A DNA stretch of 10,149 bases, taken from assembly GCA_021791995.1 (NCBI GenBank), contig JAJYVN010000092.1:1-10149 (forward strand). Direction: 5' to 3'. The notes beneath the pieces were generated by a model, which saw nothing but the letters and a program-made list of their open reading frames with translations, was not told where the DNA came from and ran no database searches. Shown in pieces: positions 1 through 6,153 of this stretch. Each line of letters opens with the position of its first letter. Position 1 is the first letter of the stretch. Source of the stretch: Bacillota bacterium (GTDB taxonomy: Bacteria > Bacillota > Sulfobacillia > RBS10-35 > JAJYVN01). Both the position numbers and the translations under genes were made by a program.

Positions 1-756
1 TGGATATGGCACGTAGGGCAGCATTACCCGCATGAAATTGTAACCAAACGCATATGAATCCATGGGCGTCAATGTTCGCCGCGACGCTCCGGCAACCCTC
101 GGAGCGGATCGGTGCACTACAGTTATTCCTGGATCAAAGACGATGTCACGCTTAGCGGCCGATACCGCATTACAAAGCCACACCTCCCAATGCAGTTCGG
201 CCCCACCACCCAAAAGGTGCGGCGGGCTTCGGTACAGTTCCCGTCTAACACTCATGTTGACACCTTTCAGCACGTCCACTTTGCACGGGCATACGGTAGC
301 ACAATCGTGATTGCCAATGAGTCTACCGAACCACGTCACCCTTCCAACCGCTCCACGGGGAACAACTGCTTTGCTAGGAACTTCGGAACCTCCAACCGCC
401 CCAACCGATGTTTCAGCGTACCATTGCATATGACGTTGAACCCACATGGGACCGGGTTCTGCGTCATCGTCCACAAAGAGGACTAGATCGCCGTGACCGA
501 ACCGTACGCATTCGTCGAGCACTGGTAGTAACGACGTACCGTCGCTGATGACTAATGACACCCCAAAGTCCGTCGCAACGCGTGCTGAGGCTCCGTCTTC
601 ACGACGAACTCCTACTATCACCGATAGTTGCACCGTATCCGCTAGCACTTGGTCGGCCAACGCTGTGAGGCATCTGCGCAGTTCAACAGGTCTCCCATAC
701 GTCGCTACCACAACGTCAGCCGATTGAGGCCCTCGACGAGGTTGGTCTTCGATCAT
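1..756 (-). CDS. Glycosyltransferase family 2, partial (3' end beyond window)
   Basis: This frame is open from an ATG at 756 to the window edge, giving 252 residues with no stop, so the C-terminus is missing. The N-terminus has the GT-A opening pattern ADVVVATYGRP (residues 13-23). A DDD triad follows in LFVDDDAEPG (about 93-102), the DXD-type site that binds the metal and nucleotide-sugar. Further on come TWFGRLIGNHD (141-151), DVLKGVNMSVRR (161-172) and FDPGITVVHRS (about 217-227). The GRxxGNH and KGxNMSxRR blocks are typical of a GT2 subgroup common in exopolysaccharide clusters. It should add one sugar to the lipid-linked repeat unit at the cytoplasmic face of the membrane; donor and linkage cannot be read. 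The start overlaps the preceding GT4 gene by 41 bases, has an AGGAGG site 9 bases upstream and implies translational coupling. The family is secure; the specificity is unknown. Confidence 0.9.
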   Translation of the reverse strand, partial: MIEDQPRRGPQSADVVVATYGRPVELRRCLTALADQVLADTVQLSVIVGVRREDGASARVATDFGVSLVISDGTSLLPVLDECVRFGHGDLVLFVDDDAEPGPMWVQRHMQWYAETSVGAVGGSEVPSKAVVPRGAVGRVTWFGRLIGNHDCATVCPCKVDVLKGVNMSVRRELYRSPPHLLGGGAELHWEVWLCNAVSAAKRDIVFDPGITVVHRSAPRVAGASRRTLTPMDSYAFGYNFMRVMLPYVPYP

Positions 757-1912
757 GGGCGAGAACCTCCTCGAATAGACGCATCATCGAATCAGCGGTG
801 CGATCCCAAGTGTAACGTCGGGCCACGGCTGTTGCTTGTTCACGCACATTGTCCGCAACCAGCGCCGCACGTAGGCCCGTAACGAGGGCGGCGGGAGAAA
901 CAACGAAGTCTGGGTTAAGCTGACCGACAATCTCCGGGTTCGCGCCCGTGTTGGTAGCCACAACGACGGTGCCGCACGCCATCGCCTCAAGGGAAGTAAG
1001 CCCAAATCCTTCTAATGAGCGGCTCGGGACCACAACGGCATCCGCGATGTTATACCAAGCCACCAGATCCTCATCGGAAACCAACCCAAGGAAGTGCACC
1101 CGGTCCCCCACAGTGCCACCCTGGCGACGTACGAGTTCTTCTAAACTGTCACGCTCAGGCCCTTCCCCAGCGATAAACAACTCAGCGGTCGTTTCCGAAA
1201 GCGCTAATTGACCGAAAGCCTCAATAAGCCAGTCGAGACCAACTCGTTTTCGAAGGCGGCGGGCGGTAAACACCACTAGCCTGTCATCGATGCCTTTCGC
1301 TACACGCTCCCTTCGGCGCACCTCCTCCGGCCAACAAACGAATTTCTCCGTGTCAACCCCACAAGGGATGATCTCAACACGAGCCGGCCGCACCTTACGA
1401 GCCTGAAGCACCTCGTCCGCCATGTACCGACTGTCAAACACAACAACTCTGCTCTGGGCGAGCAGCCAGGACTCCGCATAGTCGCCGAACCAGCGAAGGC
1501 CCTTAGCGAGCATCCACGGCTTCGGATGCTCGGCTGCGAGTTCCCTTCCGACTGGCCCATGCACCACGCTCACTGATGGTAACCGCCCTATCACCGAGCG
1601 CATCCCGTACGCTACAAGGGGGCTATTGATCCACAAGATGTCGAAAGTACTGCGCACTTCCGAAAGCCGCCTCGTCGCCATCCAGACGCCCCCGCTCAGC
1701 GTCCACATCTTGCGAATGGGACCGCTCTCAATAGCACCTGCAGAAACAATACTAATTCCGCCCACCTCACCAGCCACTGGCGCTGGCACAACAACCGTCA
1801 CATCGCACCCTTTCCTATTCAGCCGCGTCGCAACCTCGAATACGTAACGATAGCTCCCGCCCATGGCAAAGGGGTAAAGTCCGTCGGCCGCGATCAGCAC
1901 TCGCACGAGCAC
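716..1912 (-). CDS. Glycosyltransferase family 4 (GT-B fold)
   Basis: A 398-residue protein of normal GT4 length. The N-terminal Rossmann half begins VRVLIAADGLYPFAMGGSYR, with the glycine-rich acceptor-side loop typical of GT4 enzymes. The C-terminal donor-binding half holds IIPCGVDTEKF (181-191), the basic segment ARRLRKRVG (217-225), and EGFGLTSLE (301-309), which is the EX7E motif with Glu301 and Glu309 intact, followed by TGANPEIV. It should be a retaining transferase using a nucleotide-sugar to extend the lipid-linked repeat unit; the sugar is not predictable. The start is GTG. GTG at 1912 or GTG at 1906 (giving VRVLIAADG) are both possible, because the weak AAAGGGTGAT site lies 4 or 10 bases from them. 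It overlaps the previous gene by 19 bases (13 with the later start) and the next by 41, so the three transferases are probably cotranslated. The gene is more AT-rich than the kinase and Wzz genes upstream. Confidence 0.93.
   Translation of the reverse strand: MLVRVLIAADGLYPFAMGGSYRYVFEVATRLNRKGCDVTVVVPAPVAGEVGGISIVSAGAIESGPIRKMWTLSGGVWMATRRLSEVRSTFDILWINSPLVAYGMRSVIGRLPSVSVVHGPVGRELAAEHPKPWMLAKGLRWFGDYAESWLLAQSRVVVFDSRYMADEVLQARKVRPARVEIIPCGVDTEKFVCWPEEVRRRERVAKGIDDRLVVFTARRLRKRVGLDWLIEAFGQLALSETTAELFIAGEGPERDSLEELVRRQGGTVGDRVHFLGLVSDEDLVAWYNIADAVVVPSRSLEGFGLTSLEAMACGTVVVATNTGANPEIVGQLNPDFVVSPAALVTGLRAALVADNVREQATAVARRYTWDRTADSMMRLFEEVLAHDRRPTSSRASIG
766..771 (-). promoter_or_regulatory. Ribosome binding site of the GT2 gene
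   Basis: On the minus strand this reads AGGAGG, followed by 9 bases and then the ATG at 756. It lies inside the end of the preceding GT4 gene and fixes the start of the window-edge glycosyltransferase. Confidence 0.75.
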
Positions 1913-3000
1913 ATCACCCTTTGCAGAAACCAGACCATGCCCCGGACACTTCGCGAATGCAACTCTTCCGCCCGAAGCATACTTCTATGTTCGAGCTCGC
2001 GAAGTTCCTCTTCGGATTTACCACTCATTTCCTTCACAGCCTTCGCAATGCTGCCCGGCGTACCCCGAACATAGGAGCATGCGTTCGCACCGATTTCACG
2101 ACTTACCGGGTGATCAGCCAATACTACGAGGCATCCATGACCGAGCGCCTCTACAGTCGCCTTTCCAAACGACTCGTGGACCACATTCACCATGATATCG
2201 ATCGCATACCATACATCGGCCGTCATCTCCACGTAGCCCGCAAATCGCACCACCCCCTCCAACTGCGCGCAACGTACAAAACGAACACAGCGTTCCAGAT
2301 ACTTACGACCTACCCGGTCACTGGGGGACCCGTACAGCACTAGTTCGACAACGCCGGCACGAAGAAGGGCTACCAACTCCCGGATAACTGTCAGTTGACT
2401 GCGTTGGGGATGGATCGTACCCACGACAGCGACTCGCAAGGGCTGAACGAACGTCCGACCGGTCTCCTGAATGCACCGGTCAGGCACATGGTTATAGATT
2501 ACGCTCCACTTCCAGCCATCGCTTCGTCCCAAGCTCAACTTTAGTGCATCGGATACGAACACCAATTGCCCCTTCGAGTACCAGCATACGAAAGACCCTA
2601 AGGACCGCACTAGGCCCCTAGGGACACCGCGGTGAACGTGCCAGATAAGATGCGCATCCCATCGACGGGCCCACATCCAAGCAGCAACCACAACTAGCGG
2701 ACCATTTGCAATCACAACGCGTGAACGTACACTCGGTCCGAACCGCCGCAACGCAGCAAAAACATCAATCGCTGTTCTGAGCCACCAGACGGGAGAACCG
2801 AATGTACGAGCCCCTGTCCGGAACGAAAACACATCTACCCCTTGCGGCAAGGCATACTTTAAATCGCCTTCAGGAATTACGACTGCGACCTTCCAGGAGT
2901 CCGGCCGTTCTCCAAGCCATGAACAGAGCTCTCGTTGTGCTCCTCCACGGAGCGATCCGTTTTGATCAATGACAATAACGTCATACCCGTGCACGGGCAT
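1894..3000 (-). CDS. GT4-like glycosyltransferase
   Basis: A 368-residue protein from ATG 3000. The N-terminus has a beta strand and a glycine loop, VIVIDQNGSLRGGAQRE (about residues 8-24), as in GT-B enzymes. The C-terminal half has AVVGTIHPQRSQL (191-203) and HESFGKATVEALGHG (275-289), in which Glu276 and Glu284 form the EX7E motif of GT4. The remainder is divergent, so I call family GT4 but no substrate. An alternative ATG at 3030 would add 10 residues, but ATG 3000 has a purine-rich site (minus-strand GGGAAGGGAG, 3003-3012) just upstream and gives a tidy 20-base overlap with the polymerase gene. The last residues, MCSCEC, are encoded by DNA that also encodes the start of the next transferase, so this Cys-rich tail is probably a by-product of the overlap. 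Its role is presumably to add one sugar during repeat-unit assembly. Confidence 0.87.
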   Translation of the reverse strand: MPVHGYDVIVIDQNGSLRGGAQRELCSWLGERPDSWKVAVVIPEGDLKYALPQGVDVFSFRTGARTFGSPVWWLRTAIDVFAALRRFGPSVRSRVVIANGPLVVVAAWMWARRWDAHLIWHVHRGVPRGLVRSLGSFVCWYSKGQLVFVSDALKLSLGRSDGWKWSVIYNHVPDRCIQETGRTFVQPLRVAVVGTIHPQRSQLTVIRELVALLRAGVVELVLYGSPSDRVGRKYLERCVRFVRCAQLEGVVRFAGYVEMTADVWYAIDIMVNVVHESFGKATVEALGHGCLVVLADHPVSREIGANACSYVRGTPGSIAKAVKEMSGKSEEELRELEHRSMLRAEELHSRSVRGMVWFLQRVMCSCEC

Positions 3001-4417
3001 GTCTCCCTTCCCCTCGGCGAACGCCCTCATACATCACCATAATAAGCGCCAATGACCGCCAAAACGTCAAGGCATCTGCTGTGACCATACTGATCAGCAG
3101 ACAGCCAAAGACCCCCAACAAGAGCGCGTTCCCGCGTGAAGTCAAATAGAGAGTCAGGAGCAGAGCAAGAAACGCGATTATCCCGACCAACCCGCCTTCT
3201 GCGAATGCTTGGAGATAATTATTATCGGTAAACACATGAATCCCAAGCAAAGTGCCCAGCACTGGAAGCGATTTGTACCCCAATCCAAACAGCCAGGCTG
3301 CAGGGTGTCTAAATAACAGTAAGAGCGTATTTCTCCAAAGGGTCAAACGTCCACCGAGCGTCTCGTTTACACCCACCACTGAATGGAATTTCGCCAGAGT
3401 ATGCTGCAATCGATTCCCGACGTAGTACTCGAGAAAACCATGTTTTACATGATTCAGGACCGCTCCGGCAGCGAATGTTACAGCACCGATCACAAGACCC
3501 GCGCGCAGGATATGCGCGACACGTAAGCCAAGAACGATGACTGCGCCCACCGTCAAAGCGATCAGCGCACCGCGAGAGTCGGAAATTACGACCCCCAATA
3601 CGGACATGCCGAACGTCAGACATGCAAACATGAGATCAGCGAACCCGAGCCGGTTAGTAATAAGGTATATACACAGTACGGCCACGAATGCACAAAAGTT
3701 TCCGAATGCCCCTGCATTACCGAAATAACCGCCGCCTCGCACATACTGCACACCATTGATCGCATAGTATTGCCCGATGCTCGCGTCTGCACTATTGTGA
3801 AACTGTACGGCGCCAATACTTACAGCGATTAGCGTTAACCCTTCAACAATCCGCCACAAGGTAAGGCGCGAACCAACCTCTTCCCACGGTAATAGTCGGG
3901 CAGCCACAACAATGAGTAGCACACGGACAAGGCGGAGTGCTGATCCTATGAGGACAGATGCCGGAAGCCCCATTACGGCCCATCCCGAAACGAGGGATAA
4001 CCCCATCGCACCGAAGTAAAACAACCACGAACGCTCGAACCGTTCAAAGCGCGGCCGCTGAAGGACGCAATTACTGAGGTAAACGGGTATAATGATTACA
4101 GAAAGTATGTCCCCTATTGACACCTTCGTTCCGTGAATACTAATTTCTGGAGGAATGAAATATGCGAACAGCCATGCTACAAGGAGCACTCGATTCAGCC
4201 CAAGCACACCAATCGCCTCTGCGAGCGCCACCAAACCTATGGTTACCACCGCAGGTTTGGCGCCCCCCGTTCCGACCACAACACCTGTAGCAACGCCTAT
4301 AGCGAGCAACGCAACGGCCAATATGACGCGAGGCGTCACGCGAGCCTTATGCAGCATCCACGAGACCGAACTGAGTACGCGTAGCCGCGACCTACGCACC
4401 ATGCGACCAACTTCCAT
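2981..4417 (-). CDS. wzy: Wzy-like polysaccharide polymerase (O-antigen ligase superfamily)
   Basis: A very hydrophobic protein of about 478 residues with roughly 12 or more membrane segments. Two signatures of the Wzy_C/O-antigen ligase superfamily are present: SDSRGALIALTVG in the middle (minus strand near 3560) and TDNNYLQAFAEGGLVG near the C-terminus (near 3200), separated by an extracytoplasmic loop that includes GGRLTLWRNTLLLL. Such proteins polymerise flipped lipid-linked repeat units on the outer membrane face and are among the most variable, serotype-defining products of these loci. That fits its AT-rich composition and its place at the head of the glycosyltransferase block. The start is uncertain: ATG 4417 has GGGGA 9 bases upstream, ATG 4402 has GGAAG 8 bases upstream, and ATG 4444 and 4603 are open in frame. 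The first 53 residues of the longest version are neither membrane-like nor recognisable, so I reject it. Polymerase versus ligase cannot be settled from sequence alone, but the context favours polymerase. Confidence 0.87.
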   Translation of the reverse strand: MEVGRMVRRSRLRVLSSVSWMLHKARVTPRVILAVALLAIGVATGVVVGTGGAKPAVVTIGLVALAEAIGVLGLNRVLLVAWLFAYFIPPEISIHGTKVSIGDILSVIIIPVYLSNCVLQRPRFERFERSWLFYFGAMGLSLVSGWAVMGLPASVLIGSALRLVRVLLIVVAARLLPWEEVGSRLTLWRIVEGLTLIAVSIGAVQFHNSADASIGQYYAINGVQYVRGGGYFGNAGAFGNFCAFVAVLCIYLITNRLGFADLMFACLTFGMSVLGVVISDSRGALIALTVGAVIVLGLRVAHILRAGLVIGAVTFAAGAVLNHVKHGFLEYYVGNRLQHTLAKFHSVVGVNETLGGRLTLWRNTLLLLFRHPAAWLFGLGYKSLPVLGTLLGIHVFTDNNYLQAFAEGGLVGIIAFLALLLTLYLTSRGNALLLGVFGCLLISMVTADALTFWRSLALIMVMYEGVRRGEGRHARARV

Positions 4418-4454
4418 TGCTGCACATCCCCAGAAGCGCACCATCGGGCTCGAT

Positions 4455-4484
4455 ATTGTACGGCAATAACACCGCCACTCGTCC
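4455..4484 (-). promoter_or_regulatory. Possible weak promoter for the polymerase/glycosyltransferase block
   Basis: The minus strand shows TACAAT (4460-4455), five of six matches to the bacterial -10 consensus, ending about 37 bases before the ATG at 4417. The best -35 candidate is TGGACG (4484-4479), four of six matches, but with a long 19-base spacer. It overlaps the inverted repeat at 4478-4491. The match is suggestive only; the operon may simply be read through from upstream. Confidence 0.2.
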
Positions 4485-4491
4485 AGACGAG
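4478..4491. repeat. Short perfect inverted repeat CTCGTC-N2-GACGAG
   Basis: Two 6-base arms separated by CA form a perfect dyad about 60-75 bases upstream of the chosen polymerase start. Transcribed, it would be a hairpin with too small a loop to be very stable; as DNA it could be a binding site. It lies just upstream of a TACAAT hexamer. A 6-base dyad can occur by chance, so this is weak evidence for an operator. Confidence 0.25.
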
Positions 4492-4713
4492 CTATATGGC
4501 CAAGAAACGCACCATGCCCCATCCGAAGGTCAGAGCAAGAACAACCGTTTCGACCAGAACTCAAGTCACAAGCCGTCCGCCACCCGCTGTCTCCAGTTAG
4601 CAATCTTCAGCGAAATGCAGTTACAGGTTTATCCGCCTCTAGCGGTCACATTCGACTATGACTGACAAGACCTATCTGGGACCGTGAAGAGCGCACGAAC
4701 CTCTTCGCGCCAC

Positions 4714-5466
4714 TCATACGGGTCCGGTGGTCCCGCCCGCCGATTTCCATTCGCCACCCACCCCCCCATACAACCCCTCCACCTCCACCAACACCGGCTT
4801 CCTCTCCCCCACTCCGTGGCCATCCGACCCAATGCAGACCACATCACCCGCCCGTACCCATTCACCCACCACATGTCGAGTCCTGCCATTATGGATTGGC
4901 CGTGCCGTCACCTGCAGCCGGGCCCCCACCTGCCGCACCTGCTCCAACAAGTGCTTATCCGACACCAATACCGTCCGCTCCGCATGGGCAATCACCGGCA
5001 GAAGATCCATCGTCCGGAGTTCAAACAAAACATCCTGCCACCGGTGCGGGAAACCCGCACTTGGCATCTCCATCAAAACCGCCCTACCCCAATCCCCCAT
5101 GGTCAGGAGTTCATGCCGTGCGAGGCGCTCCGGAACATCCGGGGAAAACGCAATCTCCTGGCCCGGAAAGACCTCGAGCGGAATCCCTTCCTCCTGCAAG
5201 GCCTGCCTCAGCTCGTCCACCGCACGGAGCACCTGGTCCCTGGTTGTCGGGAAGAGCCCCTCAATGGCGTGGGGCGTCGCCACCATGTGGCGCGTTCCAC
5301 TCTCGACCGCCATCCGCGCCATCGCCAAGGACGTCGCCATGTCCGGGGAACCGTCGTCCAGGCCCGGGAGGATGTGACAGTGACAGTCCCAATACCCGTC
5401 AGTCTTTGTCCCCGGAGGATTCGGATCCGTCCCGGGACTCGTAGGGTGTTTGATAGTAGTACCCAT
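4714..5466 (-). CDS. cpsB: Tyrosine-protein phosphatase of the PHP type (CpsB/YwqE-like)
   Basis: A 250-residue PHP-fold metallophosphatase that dephosphorylates the CpsD-type tyrosine kinase encoded just upstream. The metal-binding motifs occur in family order (numbered from ATG 5466): WDCHCHILPGLDDG (26-39), ATPH (63-66), PGQE (101-104), AHAER (160-164) and GSDGH (213-217). The fourth is HAER where the family usually has HPER. The length is close to YwqE (about 254), but the N-terminus is longer than usual and only 33 residues follow SDGH, where YwqE has about 55, so the C-terminal helices look truncated or replaced. A run of seven G on the coding strand (4761-4767) lies at that point; a one-base shift there opens a frame to 4656. 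The start may be ATG 5466 (AGGGGA 6 bases upstream) or ATG 5496 (GGGGGTGG 6 bases upstream). Either way the gene overlaps the kinase gene, which implies tight coupling. Function is well supported; integrity of the C-terminus is less so. Confidence 0.9.
   Translation of the reverse strand: MGTTIKHPTSPGTDPNPPGTKTDGYWDCHCHILPGLDDGSPDMATSLAMARMAVESGTRHMVATPHAIEGLFPTTRDQVLRAVDELRQALQEEGIPLEVFPGQEIAFSPDVPERLARHELLTMGDWGRAVLMEMPSAGFPHRWQDVLFELRTMDLLPVIAHAERTVLVSDKHLLEQVRQVGARLQVTARPIHNGRTRHVVGEWVRAGDVVCIGSDGHGVGERKPVLVEVEGLYGGVGGEWKSAGGTTGPV
4761..4767 (-). other. Seven-G homopolymer in the phosphatase gene
   Basis: Plus-strand CCCCCCC (coding-strand GGGGGGG) occurs about 50 bases before the annotated stop of the phosphatase. 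Loss of one G shifts the reading frame into one that ends with PYEWREEVRALFTV and stops at 4656. Such tracts are prone to replication slippage and to sequencing error. Confidence 0.5.
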
Positions 5467-6133
5467 ACTCCGTCCCCTGCCGAGGGGCCAGATCATTTAA
5501 GACCACCCCCAGGATCTCGATTCCCGCCTCACGGAGAAGGCCGACCGCGCGTTGCATCGGCTTATCCCGCGACTCACCCGCACGCGCAACCAAAACGGCT
5601 TGCCCAGCCTTCCGGCCCACCACGATGGCATCGGTGACAACGAGAGCCGGGGGCGTATCAAGGATGATGTGGTCAAAGCGACCCCGCCAGCGTTCCAGTG
5701 CCTCTTCCATCGTCGACTGCTCCAAGAGCTCGGCAGGATTGGGAGGGAGGGGGCCGGTCGGAACCACGGAGAGCCCCTCAATGGCGGTCGCATGGATAAT
5801 GTCGTCGTCCGAGGCCCGACCCGCCAGAAGGTTCGTCAGGCCACTGCCACGGGGCAGCCCAAAGGTAGCCGCGACCGATGGCCGCCGCATGTCCGCGTCG
5901 ACCAACAGCACGCGCTTGCCGGTTTTTGCAAGGGCAATCGCCAGGTTGCAGGAACAGGTTGACTTCCCCTCCCCCGGTGCAGAACTTGTCACGATCATTG
6001 CCTTCAACCGCTCCGCCGGCAGAAACTGCAGCGATGTCCGAAGGCTCCGAAACGCCTCGGCCGCCTGGCACTGCGGCTGATCGTGCACAATTAAGCCGAT
6101 GCTCCGTACGTGTCCGTTTGTGGCCGCCGCCAT
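5399..6133 (-). CDS. cpsD: Bacterial tyrosine kinase (BY-kinase), CpsD/YwqD type
   Basis: A 244-residue cytoplasmic ATPase domain without membrane segments, the size expected for stand-alone Bacillota BY-kinases. An EAFRSLRTSLQF segment (26-37) matches the oligomerisation motif. Walker A is SAPGEGKST (51-59), Walker A' is VLLVDADMRRP (75-85) and Walker B is HIILDTPP (155-162). The C-terminus carries the autophosphorylated tyrosine cluster YGYYYQTPY, with Tyr223, 225, 226, 227 and 231. The kinase needs the cytoplasmic end of the Wzz/CpsC partner encoded immediately upstream to be active; cycles of tail phosphorylation control polymer length and output. The start has an ideal AAGGAGG site 7 bases upstream, and the gene begins 20 bases after the Wzz gene stops. 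Its tyrosine-tail codons overlap the start of the phosphatase gene. GC-rich codon use matches the neighbouring Wzz gene. Confidence 0.96.
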   Translation of the reverse strand: MAAATNGHVRSIGLIVHDQPQCQAAEAFRSLRTSLQFLPAERLKAMIVTSSAPGEGKSTCSCNLAIALAKTGKRVLLVDADMRRPSVAATFGLPRGSGLTNLLAGRASDDDIIHATAIEGLSVVPTGPLPPNPAELLEQSTMEEALERWRGRFDHIILDTPPALVVTDAIVVGRKAGQAVLVARAGESRDKPMQRAVGLLREAGIEILGVVLNDLAPRQGTEYGYYYQTPYESRDGSESSGDKD

Positions 6134-6140
6134 CCATCCG

Positions 6141-6147
6141 CCTCCTT
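6141..6147 (-). promoter_or_regulatory. Ribosome binding site of the tyrosine kinase gene
   Basis: On the minus strand this reads AAGGAGG with a 7-base spacer to the ATG at 6133. It selects that start over the out-of-frame ATG at 6137 and sits in the short space after the Wzz stop codon. Confidence 0.8.
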
Positions 6148-6153
6148 CAGGTG

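Larger units (their letters stand above)
4418..4713. other. Gap of about 300 bases between phosphatase and polymerase genes
   Basis: This is the only sizeable stretch without a convincing gene. Minus-strand frames run through it (4603-4418 as an N-terminal extension of the polymerase, and 4713-4656 as a shifted-frame tail of the phosphatase), but neither looks clearly coding. It contains a short hairpin CCGC-N5-GCGG (4633-4645), an inverted repeat (4478-4491) and a TACAAT hexamer on the minus strand (4455-4460). There is no run of T after the hairpin, so I do not call a terminator. The base composition of the locus changes at its 4660-4713 side. It could hold an internal promoter for the polymerase/glycosyltransferase cassette or be the scar of a recombination event. 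Confidence 0.5.

Noticed and set aside
4573..4602. A GGCGG-containing stretch on the minus strand in the gap, considered as an ops/JUMPstart-like antitermination element
   Set aside because: Only the GGCGG core resembles the ops consensus, the rest does not match, and JUMPstart elements are known from other phyla.
4418..4603. N-terminal extension of the polymerase from ATG 4603
   Set aside because: The added residues are polar, Cys/Arg-rich and unlike a membrane-protein start, there is no good ribosome site at 4603, and closer ATGs exist. A short leader peptide is not excluded but is unsupported.
4633..4645. CCGC-N5-GCGG hairpin as a terminator after the phosphatase gene
   Set aside because: The stem is only four base pairs and no U-tract follows, so it cannot be called an intrinsic terminator.
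4684..5637. A long plus-strand open frame (317 codons) opposite the phosphatase and kinase genes
   Set aside because: It is antisense to two genes with complete catalytic motifs. Its translation is Pro/His/Arg-rich with no domain pattern, as expected from the complement of GC-rich coding DNA.
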